Source: Oscillospiraceae bacterium (lineage in GTDB: Bacteria; Bacillota; Clostridia; Christensenellales; QALW01). Taken from it: 64,000 bases of DNA. Within the stretch, counting starts at the first letter, position 1; each line of letters starts with the position of its first letter. The stretch spans positions 1,434,001 to 1,498,000 of the forward strand of contig CP091722.1 in the NCBI GenBank assembly GCA_022009755.1, given 5' to 3'. The position numbers and the translations under genes were made by a program. A model generated the notes under the pieces. It had not been told where the DNA came from, searched no databases, and saw only the letters and a program-made list of their open reading frames with translations. Of the stretch, positions 1-7,913 are shown in pieces.

Positions 1-71
1 TTAAAACCATAGCGCTCCCCGATTATGCCGCCTGCCTGAGCCTCCGCCCCGTATTTATTAAACCGAAATAT

Positions 72-100
72 ATGATACCACATTTTTCTTTTATAATCAA
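72..100 (-). promoter_or_regulatory. Sigma-A-type promoter reading off the left edge
   Basis: On the minus strand TTGATT (95-100) and TATCAT (72-77) are separated by exactly 17 bp. A GGGGAG and an ATG at position 10 follow, so a gene probably begins there and continues outside the window. Nothing of its product can be read. Confidence 0.45.
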
Positions 101-162
101 TGCCTCAAGAGCTGCATAAAGCGTGCGCGTTGGATATAAAACCCGTTATAATGCCCCGAAAA

Positions 163-199
163 CACAAAAACCGCGGCACCTTATCAGAATGCCGCGGCA
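163..199 (-). terminator. Intrinsic terminator of metK
   Basis: Read on the minus strand, an 8-bp GC stem (CCGCGGCA paired with TGCCGCGG) is followed by TTTTTG. It lies about 50 nt after the metK stop codon. Confidence 0.8.
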
Positions 200-251
200 G
201 AGAAATATTATTTTAACGATCTCGCCCGTATTTCGGCTGATGCCCGCACCG

Positions 252-1424
252 TTATACAAGCGCCTTAAGCGCTTCCGTCATATCGGTACGCTCCCAAGGC
301 AGATCGACATCGGTTCTGCCGAAATGCCCGTACGCCGCCGTGGGGGTATATATGGGACGGCGCAGATCCAGCCTGCGGATAATCGCCTCGGGGCGCATAT
401 CAAAGGCCCTGCGAACGGCCTGTGCAAGGCGTTCGTTATCCGTCTTGCCCGTTCCGAAGGTCTCACACAGCACACTTACCGGCTCCGCCACGCCGATTGC
501 GTAGGCCAGCTCTATTTCGCAGCGCTCCGCAAGCCCGGATGCCACTATATTCTTTGCCATATAGCGCGCCATATATGCCGCCGAACGGTCCACCTTAGTG
601 GGATCCTTGCCGGAAAAGGCTCCGCCGCCGTGGCGCGCATATCCGCCGTAGGTGTCCACGATTATCTTCCTGCCGGTAAGCCCCGTATCGCCGTGCGGGC
701 CGCCCACAACAAAGCGTCCGGTGGGGTTTACAAGATATCGGGTGTGTTTTATAAGCTCCCCGGGCAGAACCGGCTTTATGACCTGCTCCACCACCGCCTG
801 AGTAAGCTCCTTAAGGGATATCTCCGGGCTGTGCTGAGTGGAAAGCACCACGGTGGGAACGGACACGATATTTCCCCTGTCGTCATACTCCACCGTTACC
901 ATGCTCTTGCCGTCCGGGCGCAGAAAGGGCAGCGTTCCGTCCTTGCGCAGAGCCGCAAGACGGCGCGTGAGCCTGTGCGCATATTCTATGGGCGCCGGCA
1001 TAAGGCTGTCCGTTTCGCTGCAGGCATACCCGAACATCATGCCCTGGTCGCCCGCACCGGTGGAGGCAAGCTCGTCGGTTGCGCCGTCCCTTTTTTCAAG
1101 AGCGGCATTCACGCCCATGGCAATATCGGGGGACTGCTCGTCAATGCTCAGCAGCACGCCGCAGCTGTCGCCGTCAAAGCCCGCCTCCCGGCTGTCGTAG
1201 CCTATATCCTTTACCGCCTTGCGCACAATGCGGGAATAATCCACATTGCCGTTGAAGCTCATCTCGCCCATGACCGTAATAAGGCCGGTGGTGGCAAAGG
1301 TTTCGCAGGCCACGCGCCCCATGGGGTCCTGTGCAATTATGGCATCCAGTATGCTGTCGCTGATTATGTCGCATACCTTGTCCGGATGCCCTTCCGTTAC
1401 CGATTCACTTGAGAACAAACGCAT
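252..1424 (-). CDS. metK: S-adenosylmethionine synthetase
   Basis: MetK makes S-adenosylmethionine from methionine and ATP in the cytoplasm. The 390-residue product has the usual family length and landmarks: GHPDK near residue 13 (ATP binding), GAGDQG near residue 120, and the flexible-loop motif GGGAFSGKD near residue 265. The start is fixed by AAAGGAG a suitable distance upstream. The gene is monocistronic: a SAM-I riboswitch with a terminator lies immediately upstream and its own terminator lies downstream, so it should be switched off when SAM is plentiful. The reading frame is intact. Confidence 0.97.
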   Translation of the reverse strand: MRLFSSESVTEGHPDKVCDIISDSILDAIIAQDPMGRVACETFATTGLITVMGEMSFNGNVDYSRIVRKAVKDIGYDSREAGFDGDSCGVLLSIDEQSPDIAMGVNAALEKRDGATDELASTGAGDQGMMFGYACSETDSLMPAPIEYAHRLTRRLAALRKDGTLPFLRPDGKSMVTVEYDDRGNIVSVPTVVLSTQHSPEISLKELTQAVVEQVIKPVLPGELIKHTRYLVNPTGRFVVGGPHGDTGLTGRKIIVDTYGGYARHGGGAFSGKDPTKVDRSAAYMARYMAKNIVASGLAERCEIELAYAIGVAEPVSVLCETFGTGKTDNERLAQAVRRAFDMRPEAIIRRLDLRRPIYTPTAAYGHFGRTDVDLPWERTDMTEALKALV

Positions 1425-1461
1425 AAATAACTATAACTCCTTTTGCGTAATGGATTAGTTT

Positions 1462-1497
1462 AATAAAAACAAAACCGCCTGCGCAGAGGCAGACGGG
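1462..1497 (-). terminator. Expression-platform terminator of the metK riboswitch
   Basis: On the minus strand CCGTCTGC and GCAGGCGG form a hairpin followed by TTTTGTTTTT, directly after the SAM aptamer and 38 nt before the metK start codon. It is the OFF state of a transcriptional riboswitch. Confidence 0.85.
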
Positions 1498-1508
1498 TGT
1501 TTTTGAAA

Positions 1509-1604
1509 CCTCATCTGCCGGATTGCTCCGCAGGATTTAGCACAGTGCGCGGCACCGCTGCTGCAGCTTCACAGGGCCTGTCCCTCTGCTGCTCTTGATA
1601 AGGC
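1509..1604 (-). ncRNA. SAM-I (S-box) riboswitch
   Basis: On the minus strand the S-box core is easy to recognise: CTTATCAAGAG at the 5' end, GAGGGACAGGCCC followed by TGAAGC, then GTGCTAAATCCTGC and the closing CAGATGAGG. The leading CTTATC pairs with the final GATGAG to form P1. It lies upstream of metK, a standard S-box target in Firmicutes, and is followed by a terminator. The stretch 1605-1820 is AT-rich and shows no gene. Confidence 0.95.
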
Positions 1605-1822
1605 GATATTTGATTTTTTTCATTATATATCATAAATCCGTTTTTGACCAGCAAAATATTGCATATTTATTGCTTTTGGGATATTTATTTTGCTTTATCG
1701 CCCGCACCGCCCTCATTTTTATGCCCGATTCTTAAAATACCGCCCGGTGCGCATGTTGATTCTTTAATTTTCTGATTTTTCTGAAAACTTATTAACTTTT
1801 TGTGAACAATGACTTTAGGGTA

Positions 1823-1851
1823 TTCACAAACGCAAACGCTTGTGATATAAT
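1823..1851 (+). promoter_or_regulatory. Rubrerythrin promoter with an embedded palindrome
   Basis: TTCACA (1823-1828) and TATAAT (1846-1851) are 17 bp apart. The spacer region holds an imperfect 22-bp palindrome (1824-1845) with TCACAA and TTGTGA ends and the LacI-like core CAAACGCTTG (1833-1842). A further TTGTGAA half-site lies near 1800. A repressor bound here would block RNA polymerase; which one cannot be told from sequence. Confidence 0.65.
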
Positions 1852-1929
1852 TACGGCGTAATAAACAAGCAAGAAAGCTTAAAGCAAATAAACAATATAA
1901 AAACAAAAACAAATACGGAGGTAATTATT

Positions 1930-2475
1930 ATGATCAAATGGGTATGCTCAGTTTGCGGTTACACGGTGGAGGGTCCTTCCGCTCCGGATAAATGTCCTCA
2001 GTGCGGCGCTCCCGCCTCCAAGTTCAACAAGGTGGAAAGCGGCCAGACCGTATGGGCTGCCGAGCATGTGGTGGGCGTGGCTCAGGGTGTTGACCCCGCC
2101 ATCGTTCAGGGGCTGCGTGAAAATTATATAGGCGAATGCACCGAGGTGGGTATGTATCTTGCAATGAGCCGTCAGGCGGACCGCGAGGGCTATCCCGAGG
2201 TAGCCGAGGCCTACAAGCGCATTGCCTTTGAGGAAGCGGAGCATGCCGCCAAGTTTGCCGAGATGCTGGGCGAGGTGGTGTATGCCGACACCAAGAAGAA
2301 CCTGACTCTGCGTGCCGATGCGGAAAACGGCGCAACCGCCGGCAAGGTGGAGCTTGCAAAGCTGGCAAAGGCTCAGGGTTTGGACGCCATTCACGATTCC
2401 GTTCACGAGATGGCGCGTGACGAAGCCCGCCACGGCAAGGCCTTCATCGGACTGCTTAACAGATACTTTAAGTAA
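1930..2475 (+). CDS. rbr: Reverse rubrerythrin (N-terminal rubredoxin domain)
   Basis: This is a non-haem iron protein that reduces hydrogen peroxide in anaerobes. Residues 1-35 form a rubredoxin-like FeS4 domain with Cys6, Cys9, Cys22 and Cys25. From about residue 50 a ferritin-like four-helix domain follows with the di-iron ligand motifs EFxxEAEH-like (FEEAEHAAKF) and DEARHGKAF. Classical rubrerythrin has these domains in the opposite order, so this is the reverse form known from clostridia. The start follows GGAGG by seven bases. Its own promoter and terminator mark it as monocistronic. Confidence 0.93.
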   Translation: MIKWVCSVCGYTVEGPSAPDKCPQCGAPASKFNKVESGQTVWAAEHVVGVAQGVDPAIVQGLRENYIGECTEVGMYLAMSRQADREGYPEVAEAYKRIAFEEAEHAAKFAEMLGEVVYADTKKNLTLRADAENGATAGKVELAKLAKAQGLDAIHDSVHEMARDEARHGKAFIGLLNRYFK

Positions 2476-2494
2476 GCGATATTTAACAAAAAGC

Positions 2495-2524
2495 CTGCGG
2501 CGCGTTTTTCGCGCCGCTTTTTTG
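2495..2524 (+). terminator. Terminator after rubrerythrin
   Basis: GCGGCGCG and CGCGCCGC form a perfect 8-bp stem with a short T-loop, followed by seven Ts. Confidence 0.9.
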
Positions 2525-2703
2525 TTTCCTGCGCGTCTTTTCGCGTATTTTCCGCCTGTGCCGCCCGCAAAGGCCGAATGTTTTGCCGTTTCTACCAGCT
2601 TGCAAGGCCGCGCTTTATTTGTTATAATTTTTATATAATTAAATGTTCCCCGCATGACGGCGGCACGCAAAGCGGCGGCATTATGCGCTCGTCCCGCTGC
2701 CAT

Positions 2704-2746
2704 GCTGCTTTTCAAAATGAAGCTGCTCCGCTGCTTTTCAAAATGA
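2704..2746 (+). repeat. Direct repeat ahead of a start codon
   Basis: The 17-mer GCTGCTTTTCAAAATGA occurs twice (2704-2720 and 2730-2746), 26 bp apart. The second copy runs into the ribosome binding site of the next gene. Confidence 0.8.
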
Positions 2747-2755
2747 GGTGAAATT

Positions 2756-3160
2756 ATGAACCGCGACGCGCTTTTATATATCGCCCTGTCCGCATTTCTG
2801 CTTATCATCGGTCAGCTTACCGGCCGGTATATACTTAAAAAAGTGTATGCCTCCGCCGGAGTTACGCAAAGCAATGTGCTTGCTTACCGCGCCTCCGTTG
2901 CAGGCACTCCCGCCCCGGCGCGCAGACTGACGGCATGGCTGCTGCGCGCTTCTCCGTCGCCGTGCAGGACACGGCGGCTGCTTGCAGAGTATTATTTGGC
3001 CGTTATTCCGGGGCTTGCAGCCTTCGGTTTTTCCCTTACGGCGCTTTTTCTTAAAGTGCTCACCCCCGCGCTTTTATATGTTTTCGCCGTTTTTGGCGCA
3101 ATAACCCTCCTTTGCGCCGCATTTGCCCTTGCGGACTTTATAAAATATCGTAAGCGCTGA
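2756..3160 (+). CDS. Small membrane protein of unknown function
   Basis: I do not recognise a family. The 134-residue product has a hydrophobic segment at residues 5-22, a basic cytoplasmic-type stretch (about residues 45-75, rich in Arg), and two further hydrophobic segments around 82-102 and 106-128, ending in a KYRKR tail. It looks like a three-pass inner-membrane protein. GAGGTGAAATT precedes the ATG. It stands alone between the rubrerythrin terminator and the CotH promoter. Confidence 0.6.
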   Translation: MNRDALLYIALSAFLLIIGQLTGRYILKKVYASAGVTQSNVLAYRASVAGTPAPARRLTAWLLRASPSPCRTRRLLAEYYLAVIPGLAAFGFSLTALFLKVLTPALLYVFAVFGAITLLCAAFALADFIKYRKR

Positions 3161-3205
3161 ATTGTAAACAATGCTTCCAAAGAGTAAACATTCTTTTTAA
3201 GACCG

Positions 3206-3234
3206 TTGTACAAACAAAAAAATTATGATAAAAT
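3206..3234 (+). promoter_or_regulatory. Promoter of the CotH-type gene
   Basis: TTGTAC (3206-3211) and TAAAAT (3229-3234) are 17 bp apart, with an extended TG one base before the -10 box. Confidence 0.7.
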
Positions 3235-3249
3235 ATCTTTTGTATTTAC

Positions 3250-3350
3250 CCTTCGTCTGCCCGGAGGGATAAAATCTCCCGGCAGGGGCAAAGCATATCG
3301 GCGCATATAAGCCGTACCGCTTAAAATGCGGCAACTATCTGAATCCGGAG
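3250..3350 (+). promoter_or_regulatory. Structured 5' leader of the CotH-type mRNA
   Basis: Between the promoter and the start codon lie three consecutive possible hairpins: CTGCC...GGCAG around 3255-3288, CGGC...GCCG around 3298-3313, and CCGC...GCGG around 3316-3330. They are followed by an ATCCGGAG that includes the ribosome binding site. I could not match it to a known riboswitch class. It could act on translation because the last elements run into the Shine-Dalgarno sequence. Confidence 0.4.
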
Positions 3351-3357
3351 ATATATT

Positions 3358-4428
3358 ATGAAAAAGCTGAATGTCACCGCTTGCGTTATAATGTCCGTTA
3401 TACTGCTGCTGTGCAGCGTGCTTACAGGCTGCGGCACGGGCGAAACCGGCGGTCAGGCGGATACTTCCCTTGTTATAAGCGAGGTAATGAGCAGCAACGC
3501 CTCCACCGTAGCCGACCGGGACGGCGATTACCCCGATTACATAGTGCTCTACAACGCCGCCGGCGAGCGCAAAAACCTGACGGGCTGGAGCCTTACGGAC
3601 AATGTGACCAAGCCCCGCAAGTGGTATTTGCCCTCGGTATATCTGGAGGCGGGAGAGTATCTTGTGATTTTTGCCTCCGGCAAGGACCGGCGCGACCCCG
3701 AGGACGGCGAATATCACACGAATTTTTCCCTCAAGGCGGACGGCGAGACCCTTTACCTTATAGATTCCCAGGGCAAGGCGGCACAAACCCTTGATATTCC
3801 CGCCCTGCCCGCCGATGTAGCCTACGGCCTTGTTCAGCAGGGCGAGGACGAAGGAAAATACTGCTATTTTGCACAGGGCATGCCGGGCAAGCTCAACACC
3901 TCCGCCCATTCCGCAGAGCTTAATGCAATAGCAGGCGGCAAAAGTCAGCTTGGCTTAAGCGAGTATATGAACAACAACTACTGTGCGGTAAAGGATAACT
4001 ACGGCGAGTTTTCCTCCTTTGCGGAGCTTGTGAACAGGTCCGATGAGCCCTGCTCCCTTTCCGGGCTGTATCTTTCCGACAATGCCGATCAGCCGCAGAA
4101 ATGGGCGATACCGGGCAATATCACCCTTCAGCCCGGCGAGCGCGTTGTGATATGGTGCTCAGGGCGCGATGAATATAAGGACGGCGTTCTGCACGCCTCC
4201 TTTACCTTAAGCTCAAAGGACACCGTGCTTACCGTTGCGGATTCCAAAAGCGTGCTTATGAGCACCGAGCTGGAAGCCTTCCCCGCAATATATCCAAAGG
4301 AACAAACGGCACCCAGACAAACCCCGAATGGCTTTATTACACAAAGCCCACTCCGGGAAAGGAAAACGCCGGCGGCTTCTCCACCCTTGAGCAGGCCTGC
4401 CGTCTGTCCGCCCGCGGCGTATGGATAA
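3358..4428 (+). CDS. CotH-type surface lipoprotein, N-terminal part (frameshifted)
   Basis: This is the N-terminal part of a reconstructed gene spanning 3358-6278. It begins with a lipoprotein signal peptide ending in the lipobox LTGC, so it should be anchored outside the cytoplasmic membrane. Two lamin-tail-like (LTD) beta-sandwich repeats follow, recognisable by ISEVMSSN...DYIVLYN...LTGWSL and LSEYMNNN...FAELVN...LSGLYL. After about position 4300 the frame is wrong: the residues following YPKEQ are artefactual, and translation in the -1 frame restores a third LTD repeat (INEVSSVPT...WIELYN). A single missing base in a short A or G run would explain this. Confidence 0.8.
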   Translation: MKKLNVTACVIMSVILLLCSVLTGCGTGETGGQADTSLVISEVMSSNASTVADRDGDYPDYIVLYNAAGERKNLTGWSLTDNVTKPRKWYLPSVYLEAGEYLVIFASGKDRRDPEDGEYHTNFSLKADGETLYLIDSQGKAAQTLDIPALPADVAYGLVQQGEDEGKYCYFAQGMPGKLNTSAHSAELNAIAGGKSQLGLSEYMNNNYCAVKDNYGEFSSFAELVNRSDEPCSLSGLYLSDNADQPQKWAIPGNITLQPGERVVIWCSGRDEYKDGVLHASFTLSSKDTVLTVADSKSVLMSTELEAFPAIYPKEQTAPRQTPNGFITQSPLRERKTPAASPPLSRPAVCPPAAYG

Positions 4429-4640
4429 ACGAGGTTTCCTCCGTTCCCACCGCAGAAAACAGCTACGACTGGATAGAACTTTATAACGGCTCCGGCGCCG
4501 ATATATCCCTTAACGGCTGGCATATCTCAAACGACGCCTCCCTTGCGGGCTATGCCCTTGACGGAATAACCGTAAAGGCCGGAGAATACCTGCTGCTCTT
4601 TGCCGCAGGCGAAACGCCGAAAAAGCCCGTAAGCGGCAGA

Positions 4641-6278
4641 GTGTATCTGCCCTTCAAAATACAGAATTCCGGCACGGATCTGTTTTTAAGCGATGATCAG
4701 GGCAATATTGCGGATTATTTCTCCACCGGGCGGCTGTGCATGGGCTATACCGCAGGGCGCTTGGGGGACGATACCGCCCGGCTGTTCTTCCAGACCCCCA
4801 CCCCGGGTGCGCAGAACGGCAAGGGCTATCCCGGCTATGCTGCCGCTCCCTCGCTTACCCCCGGCGGCTATGTTTCCATAGGCGACCGCATAACCGCCTC
4901 CGGCCTTGAGGGGCAGACCCTGCGCTACACCACCAACGGCAGCGAGCCTACCTCCTCTTCGCCGGTGTTCAGTGATTTCAGCATTAAAAACACCACCGTT
5001 ATAAAGCTGAAGGCCTTCAGCGACGGCCTGCTGCCCAGCGAAACGGTTACGGCTACCTATGTTGTGGGCTCTCACGATATCGATTTTGTATCCCTGACGG
5101 CCGACCCCGACGATCTTTTCAGCGATGCCCGCGGAATTCTTGCCAACGGGCCGGGCTACGGCGGCAATTTCCCGTACCCCGGCGCAAACTTCTGGAAGGA
5201 CTGGGAGCGCAAATGCACCTTTGAATATTACACCGCCTCCGGCACCCAGGCGCTTTGCTTTGACGCGGGAGTGAAGGTTTTCGGGCAGTATTCCCGCGCC
5301 TATGACCAAAAGAGCATGGCCATACACCTGCGGGACAAGTACGGCAAAAACGAGATCACCTATCCCTTCTTCAGCGATAACGATGTCACCACGCTTTCCC
5401 ACCTTGTGCTGCGCGCCGGCGGGCAGGATCAGAAGCAAACCCGCATACGCGACGCCTTCTGCGCACAGGTAATGAAGGGGCACACCACCCTTGCCATTAT
5501 GGACTGGACACCCGTTGCCCTTTATATCAACGGTCAGTACTGGGGCTTTTACGATCTGCGTGAAAAAATTAACGAGGATTATTTTGCCTCCCATGAGGGT
5601 CTGGACATCGACGGAATGACGATAATCAAGGGGGATTCCCGCGTCATAACCGGCACAAACACCGAGATAAAAGCGCTTTACGCCTATGTAAAGAGCCACG
5701 ATCTTTCGCAGAGCGCAAATTATGAATATGTATGCAGCGTTATGGATGTGGATAATTTCATCGATTATCTTATAACCGAAATATTTTTCGGAAACGGCGA
5801 CACCGGCAACAAAAAATGCTATAAGGCCAAGAACGGCAAATGGCGTTGGGTAATGTTTGATTTTGACATGGCCATGCGCTCCGAAACCACATGGGGCGAC
5901 CGCTTCAATACCATAGAAATGCTGTTCAACCCCGGCGGTCACGGCAGCAACAACGGCTTTACCACCTGCCTTCAGACCAACCTTATAAAGAATTCCGAGT
6001 TCCGCAATAAATTCCTTACCCGCTATGCCGAGCTGCTCAATACCGTATTCATGCCGGAAAACATGAAGGCCGTGCTTAAAACCATGACCGACCGCATAGA
6101 TTCCGAAATGAAGCTGCACGGCCAGCGCTGGAACCGCCCGGATTACAACACTTGGCAGGCTCAGGTGGTCAGCCTTAACGGAATAATAGACAAGCGCCGC
6201 AACATCGCCAAAAATCAGCTTATCAAATTCCTCTCCGTGTCACAGCAGGAATGCGACAGGCTCTTCCCCAACGGCTGA
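4641..6278 (+). CDS. CotH-type kinase-like surface protein, C-terminal part
   Basis: This is the continuation of the preceding lipoprotein gene. The frame is open back to about 4300, although the first possible start codon is a GTG at 4641. After the end of the third lamin-tail repeat comes a chitobiase C-terminal-like motif (LRYTTNGSEP) and then a full CotH domain with FGQYSRAYDQKSM, LRAGGQDQ, YINGQYWGFYDLREKI, and the acidic metal/ATP site WVMFDFDMAMR. Spore-coat CotH proteins of this fold are atypical kinases. The LTD-plus-CotH architecture is common in clostridial surface proteins. A terminator follows. Confidence 0.85.
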   Translation: MYLPFKIQNSGTDLFLSDDQGNIADYFSTGRLCMGYTAGRLGDDTARLFFQTPTPGAQNGKGYPGYAAAPSLTPGGYVSIGDRITASGLEGQTLRYTTNGSEPTSSSPVFSDFSIKNTTVIKLKAFSDGLLPSETVTATYVVGSHDIDFVSLTADPDDLFSDARGILANGPGYGGNFPYPGANFWKDWERKCTFEYYTASGTQALCFDAGVKVFGQYSRAYDQKSMAIHLRDKYGKNEITYPFFSDNDVTTLSHLVLRAGGQDQKQTRIRDAFCAQVMKGHTTLAIMDWTPVALYINGQYWGFYDLREKINEDYFASHEGLDIDGMTIIKGDSRVITGTNTEIKALYAYVKSHDLSQSANYEYVCSVMDVDNFIDYLITEIFFGNGDTGNKKCYKAKNGKWRWVMFDFDMAMRSETTWGDRFNTIEMLFNPGGHGSNNGFTTCLQTNLIKNSEFRNKFLTRYAELLNTVFMPENMKAVLKTMTDRIDSEMKLHGQRWNRPDYNTWQAQVVSLNGIIDKRRNIAKNQLIKFLSVSQQECDRLFPNG

Positions 6279-6352
6279 TATTCCCGGCTCCAAGGCGCAT
6301 TGCGCAAGTCAAGTCAAAGCGTATCCGCCGCACAATGCCCGTAAAATGTCCA

Positions 6353-6390
6353 AAACCCGGCAGTTCAATACCAAACCGCCGGGTTTTTCT
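6353..6390 (+). terminator. Terminator after the CotH-type gene
   Basis: AACCCGGC and GCCGGGTT form an 8-bp stem around a 16-nt loop, followed by a T-run. Confidence 0.75.
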
Positions 6391-6446
6391 TTCCTTATAT
6401 GGTTTCCTTGGCTTTATGCCGCTTAAGCGCTTTATTTAAGCGCGCT

Positions 6447-7471
6447 TTATTTGAATTCTCCGAACACTATCATGTCGCTGCACTGGCGTTTGCCGTCCCC
6501 CGCGGGAACATTTGCACGCTGACCGTTGAAAAACAGCATGCTGGTGGCTCCGCCGTCCAGATTGTATGCACGGCTGCACCCAAGCTCCTGCATAAGGGAA
6601 GCAAGCTCCGCCAGCGTCATTCCGCGTCCCTCCCCCACCGTCTGCCCTGTCGCCCTGTCGGTGCGCCGTCCGGCAACGGTTACAATGCAGTAATGTCCCG
6701 GCTCATAGTAGCCTATGGCCGAACGCGGATTGTTCGGCTTTATGGAATAGTCAAAATCAGGCTTTGCCCGCCCGTTTTCGTCCAGCAGCGCAGGGCCGAA
6801 GCTCCATGCCTGATACGCTCCGTCGTTTACCGCCTTTTGCGAATCAAAGCCGTCCTTTGTGTAGGTTTCCATGCGGCCGTCATAATACAGCACGCACACA
6901 TCCTTGTAGGGCTTGTCCCTGTATATCACTCCGTTGCGGATGACCACTCCTCGGTCGCGGCTGCCGTAATAATCCCCGTTCACTGCCAAAACCGTGCCCT
7001 GCGCCATGTTTGACTGAGGCTCAAGTATGCTCCTGCCGTATTTATCCTTTGCCAGCTTGCTTTTTATATAATCAATATCCCGAATGTACACATCGCACAC
7101 ATAGTAGACGATATCCTCCTGCGGCTTTGCCACGCGCCTTAATTCAACATTCAGGTTCCGGCTTTTATAGCTGCTGTCCGTAACGCTTACATTGCCCGTC
7201 CAATCAAACTTATCCTCAAATTTCCGTCCCCATGCGCCCCAGTCGCGGTTGTCCTGCGTTGTATCGGGTTCCGTGCCGCCCTGCGTGGTATCGGGGGTTA
7301 TAACCGGTACCGGCGTAATAGTGGGGCGGGTGATTTCCGTGCCGGAGCCGCCCTCCTCCGGCCTTACATGGTGAAATATGCAAATACAATCAGGCTTACG
7401 CCCAGCAGCAGCACATCCATAGCCACTATGCCGAAGGCCTTAAGCCCGTATTTTTCTTTTTTGCTTTTCAT
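6447..7471 (-). CDS. Membrane-anchored phosphodiester glycosidase (NAGPA family), frameshifted
   Basis: The catalytic part (6447-7133 and upstream in the same frame) matches the phosphodiester glycosidase/NAGPA family: LAVNGDYYG, WSFGPALLDENG, RSAIGY and the C-terminal NLDGGATSMLFFNG. Residues 1-35, beginning at 7471 after GGAGGGA, form a basic start followed by one transmembrane helix. They lie in another frame and end at a stop near 7364. Adding one T to the TTT at about 7367-7370 joins VFAYF to HHVRPEEGG and a Thr/Pro-rich linker, giving one protein with cytoplasmic N-terminus, anchor, linker and external enzyme. Members hydrolyse sugar phosphodiesters, often in envelope glycans. Confidence 0.8.
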
Positions 7472-7604
7472 TATTGCAGTCCCTCCTGCCGATGAATTTA
7501 CCTTGCGCGCAAAAACGCAAAAATGCCTTTTAATTATAACCAAAGCCTGTCCGGCTGTCAACACCAAGACAAGAGGCCCTGCTTTATAAAAGCCCGGCCG
7601 CATC

Positions 7605-7645
7605 ATAAAAAATAGACCGGCATTTTGCAAAAAATACCGGCCTGA
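7605..7645 (-). terminator. Terminator of the small zinc-ribbon gene
   Basis: On the minus strand GCCGGTATTTT and AAAATGCCGGT form a long stem followed by a U-rich tract. Confidence 0.75.
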
Positions 7646-7675
7646 ATACGCTTCATATACGCTTTTTGTGAATGT

Positions 7676-7873
7676 TTATTTCCCCGGCGGGAAAAGCATG
7701 CAGCCCATCGCGCGGAACTCCTCTGTCTTTTTCTTAAGCACTTCCGTCGGGCAGCCGATATAGGCGGCAAGGCAATCGATACACAGGAATTCCCGACTTC
7801 CCCGCCCCATCAGCTTTTTGTGCAGCCCCACCTCGTCCGCCGTAAGCCCGCGGCCGCATTTCATACATTTCAT
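7676..7873 (-). CDS. Small zinc-ribbon-like protein
   Basis: The 65-residue product has Cys3 and Cys6 (CMKC) and a second pair in LCIDCLAAY, the pattern of a treble-clef or zinc-ribbon module. The middle is basic and the C-terminal part has a short helix (TEVLKKKTEEF). Proteins of this type are widespread in Clostridia and have no assigned function. It lies between the alpha-galactosidase gene and a terminator and could be transcribed with the galactosidase. Confidence 0.65.
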   Translation of the reverse strand: MKCMKCGRGLTADEVGLHKKLMGRGSREFLCIDCLAAYIGCPTEVLKKKTEEFRAMGCMLFPPGK

Positions 7874-7913
7874 AATTCCGCAAACAAATAACCAAAGTTT
7901 TTTCTCAGGCTGC

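Noticed and set aside
1800..1851. Rex-binding site in the rubrerythrin promoter
   Set aside because: TTGTGAA and TTCACAA half-sites are present, but 16 bp apart rather than 4, so the Rex consensus is not met.
3250..3350. c-di-GMP (GEMM) riboswitch for the CotH-type gene
   Set aside because: The leader has GGGGCAAAGC but lacks the GAAA tetraloop and receptor arrangement of the class I consensus, so I only report a structured leader.
4290..4310. Programmed -1 frameshift in the CotH-type gene
   Set aside because: No slippery heptamer or downstream structure; many other genes in the window show the same type of single-base break.
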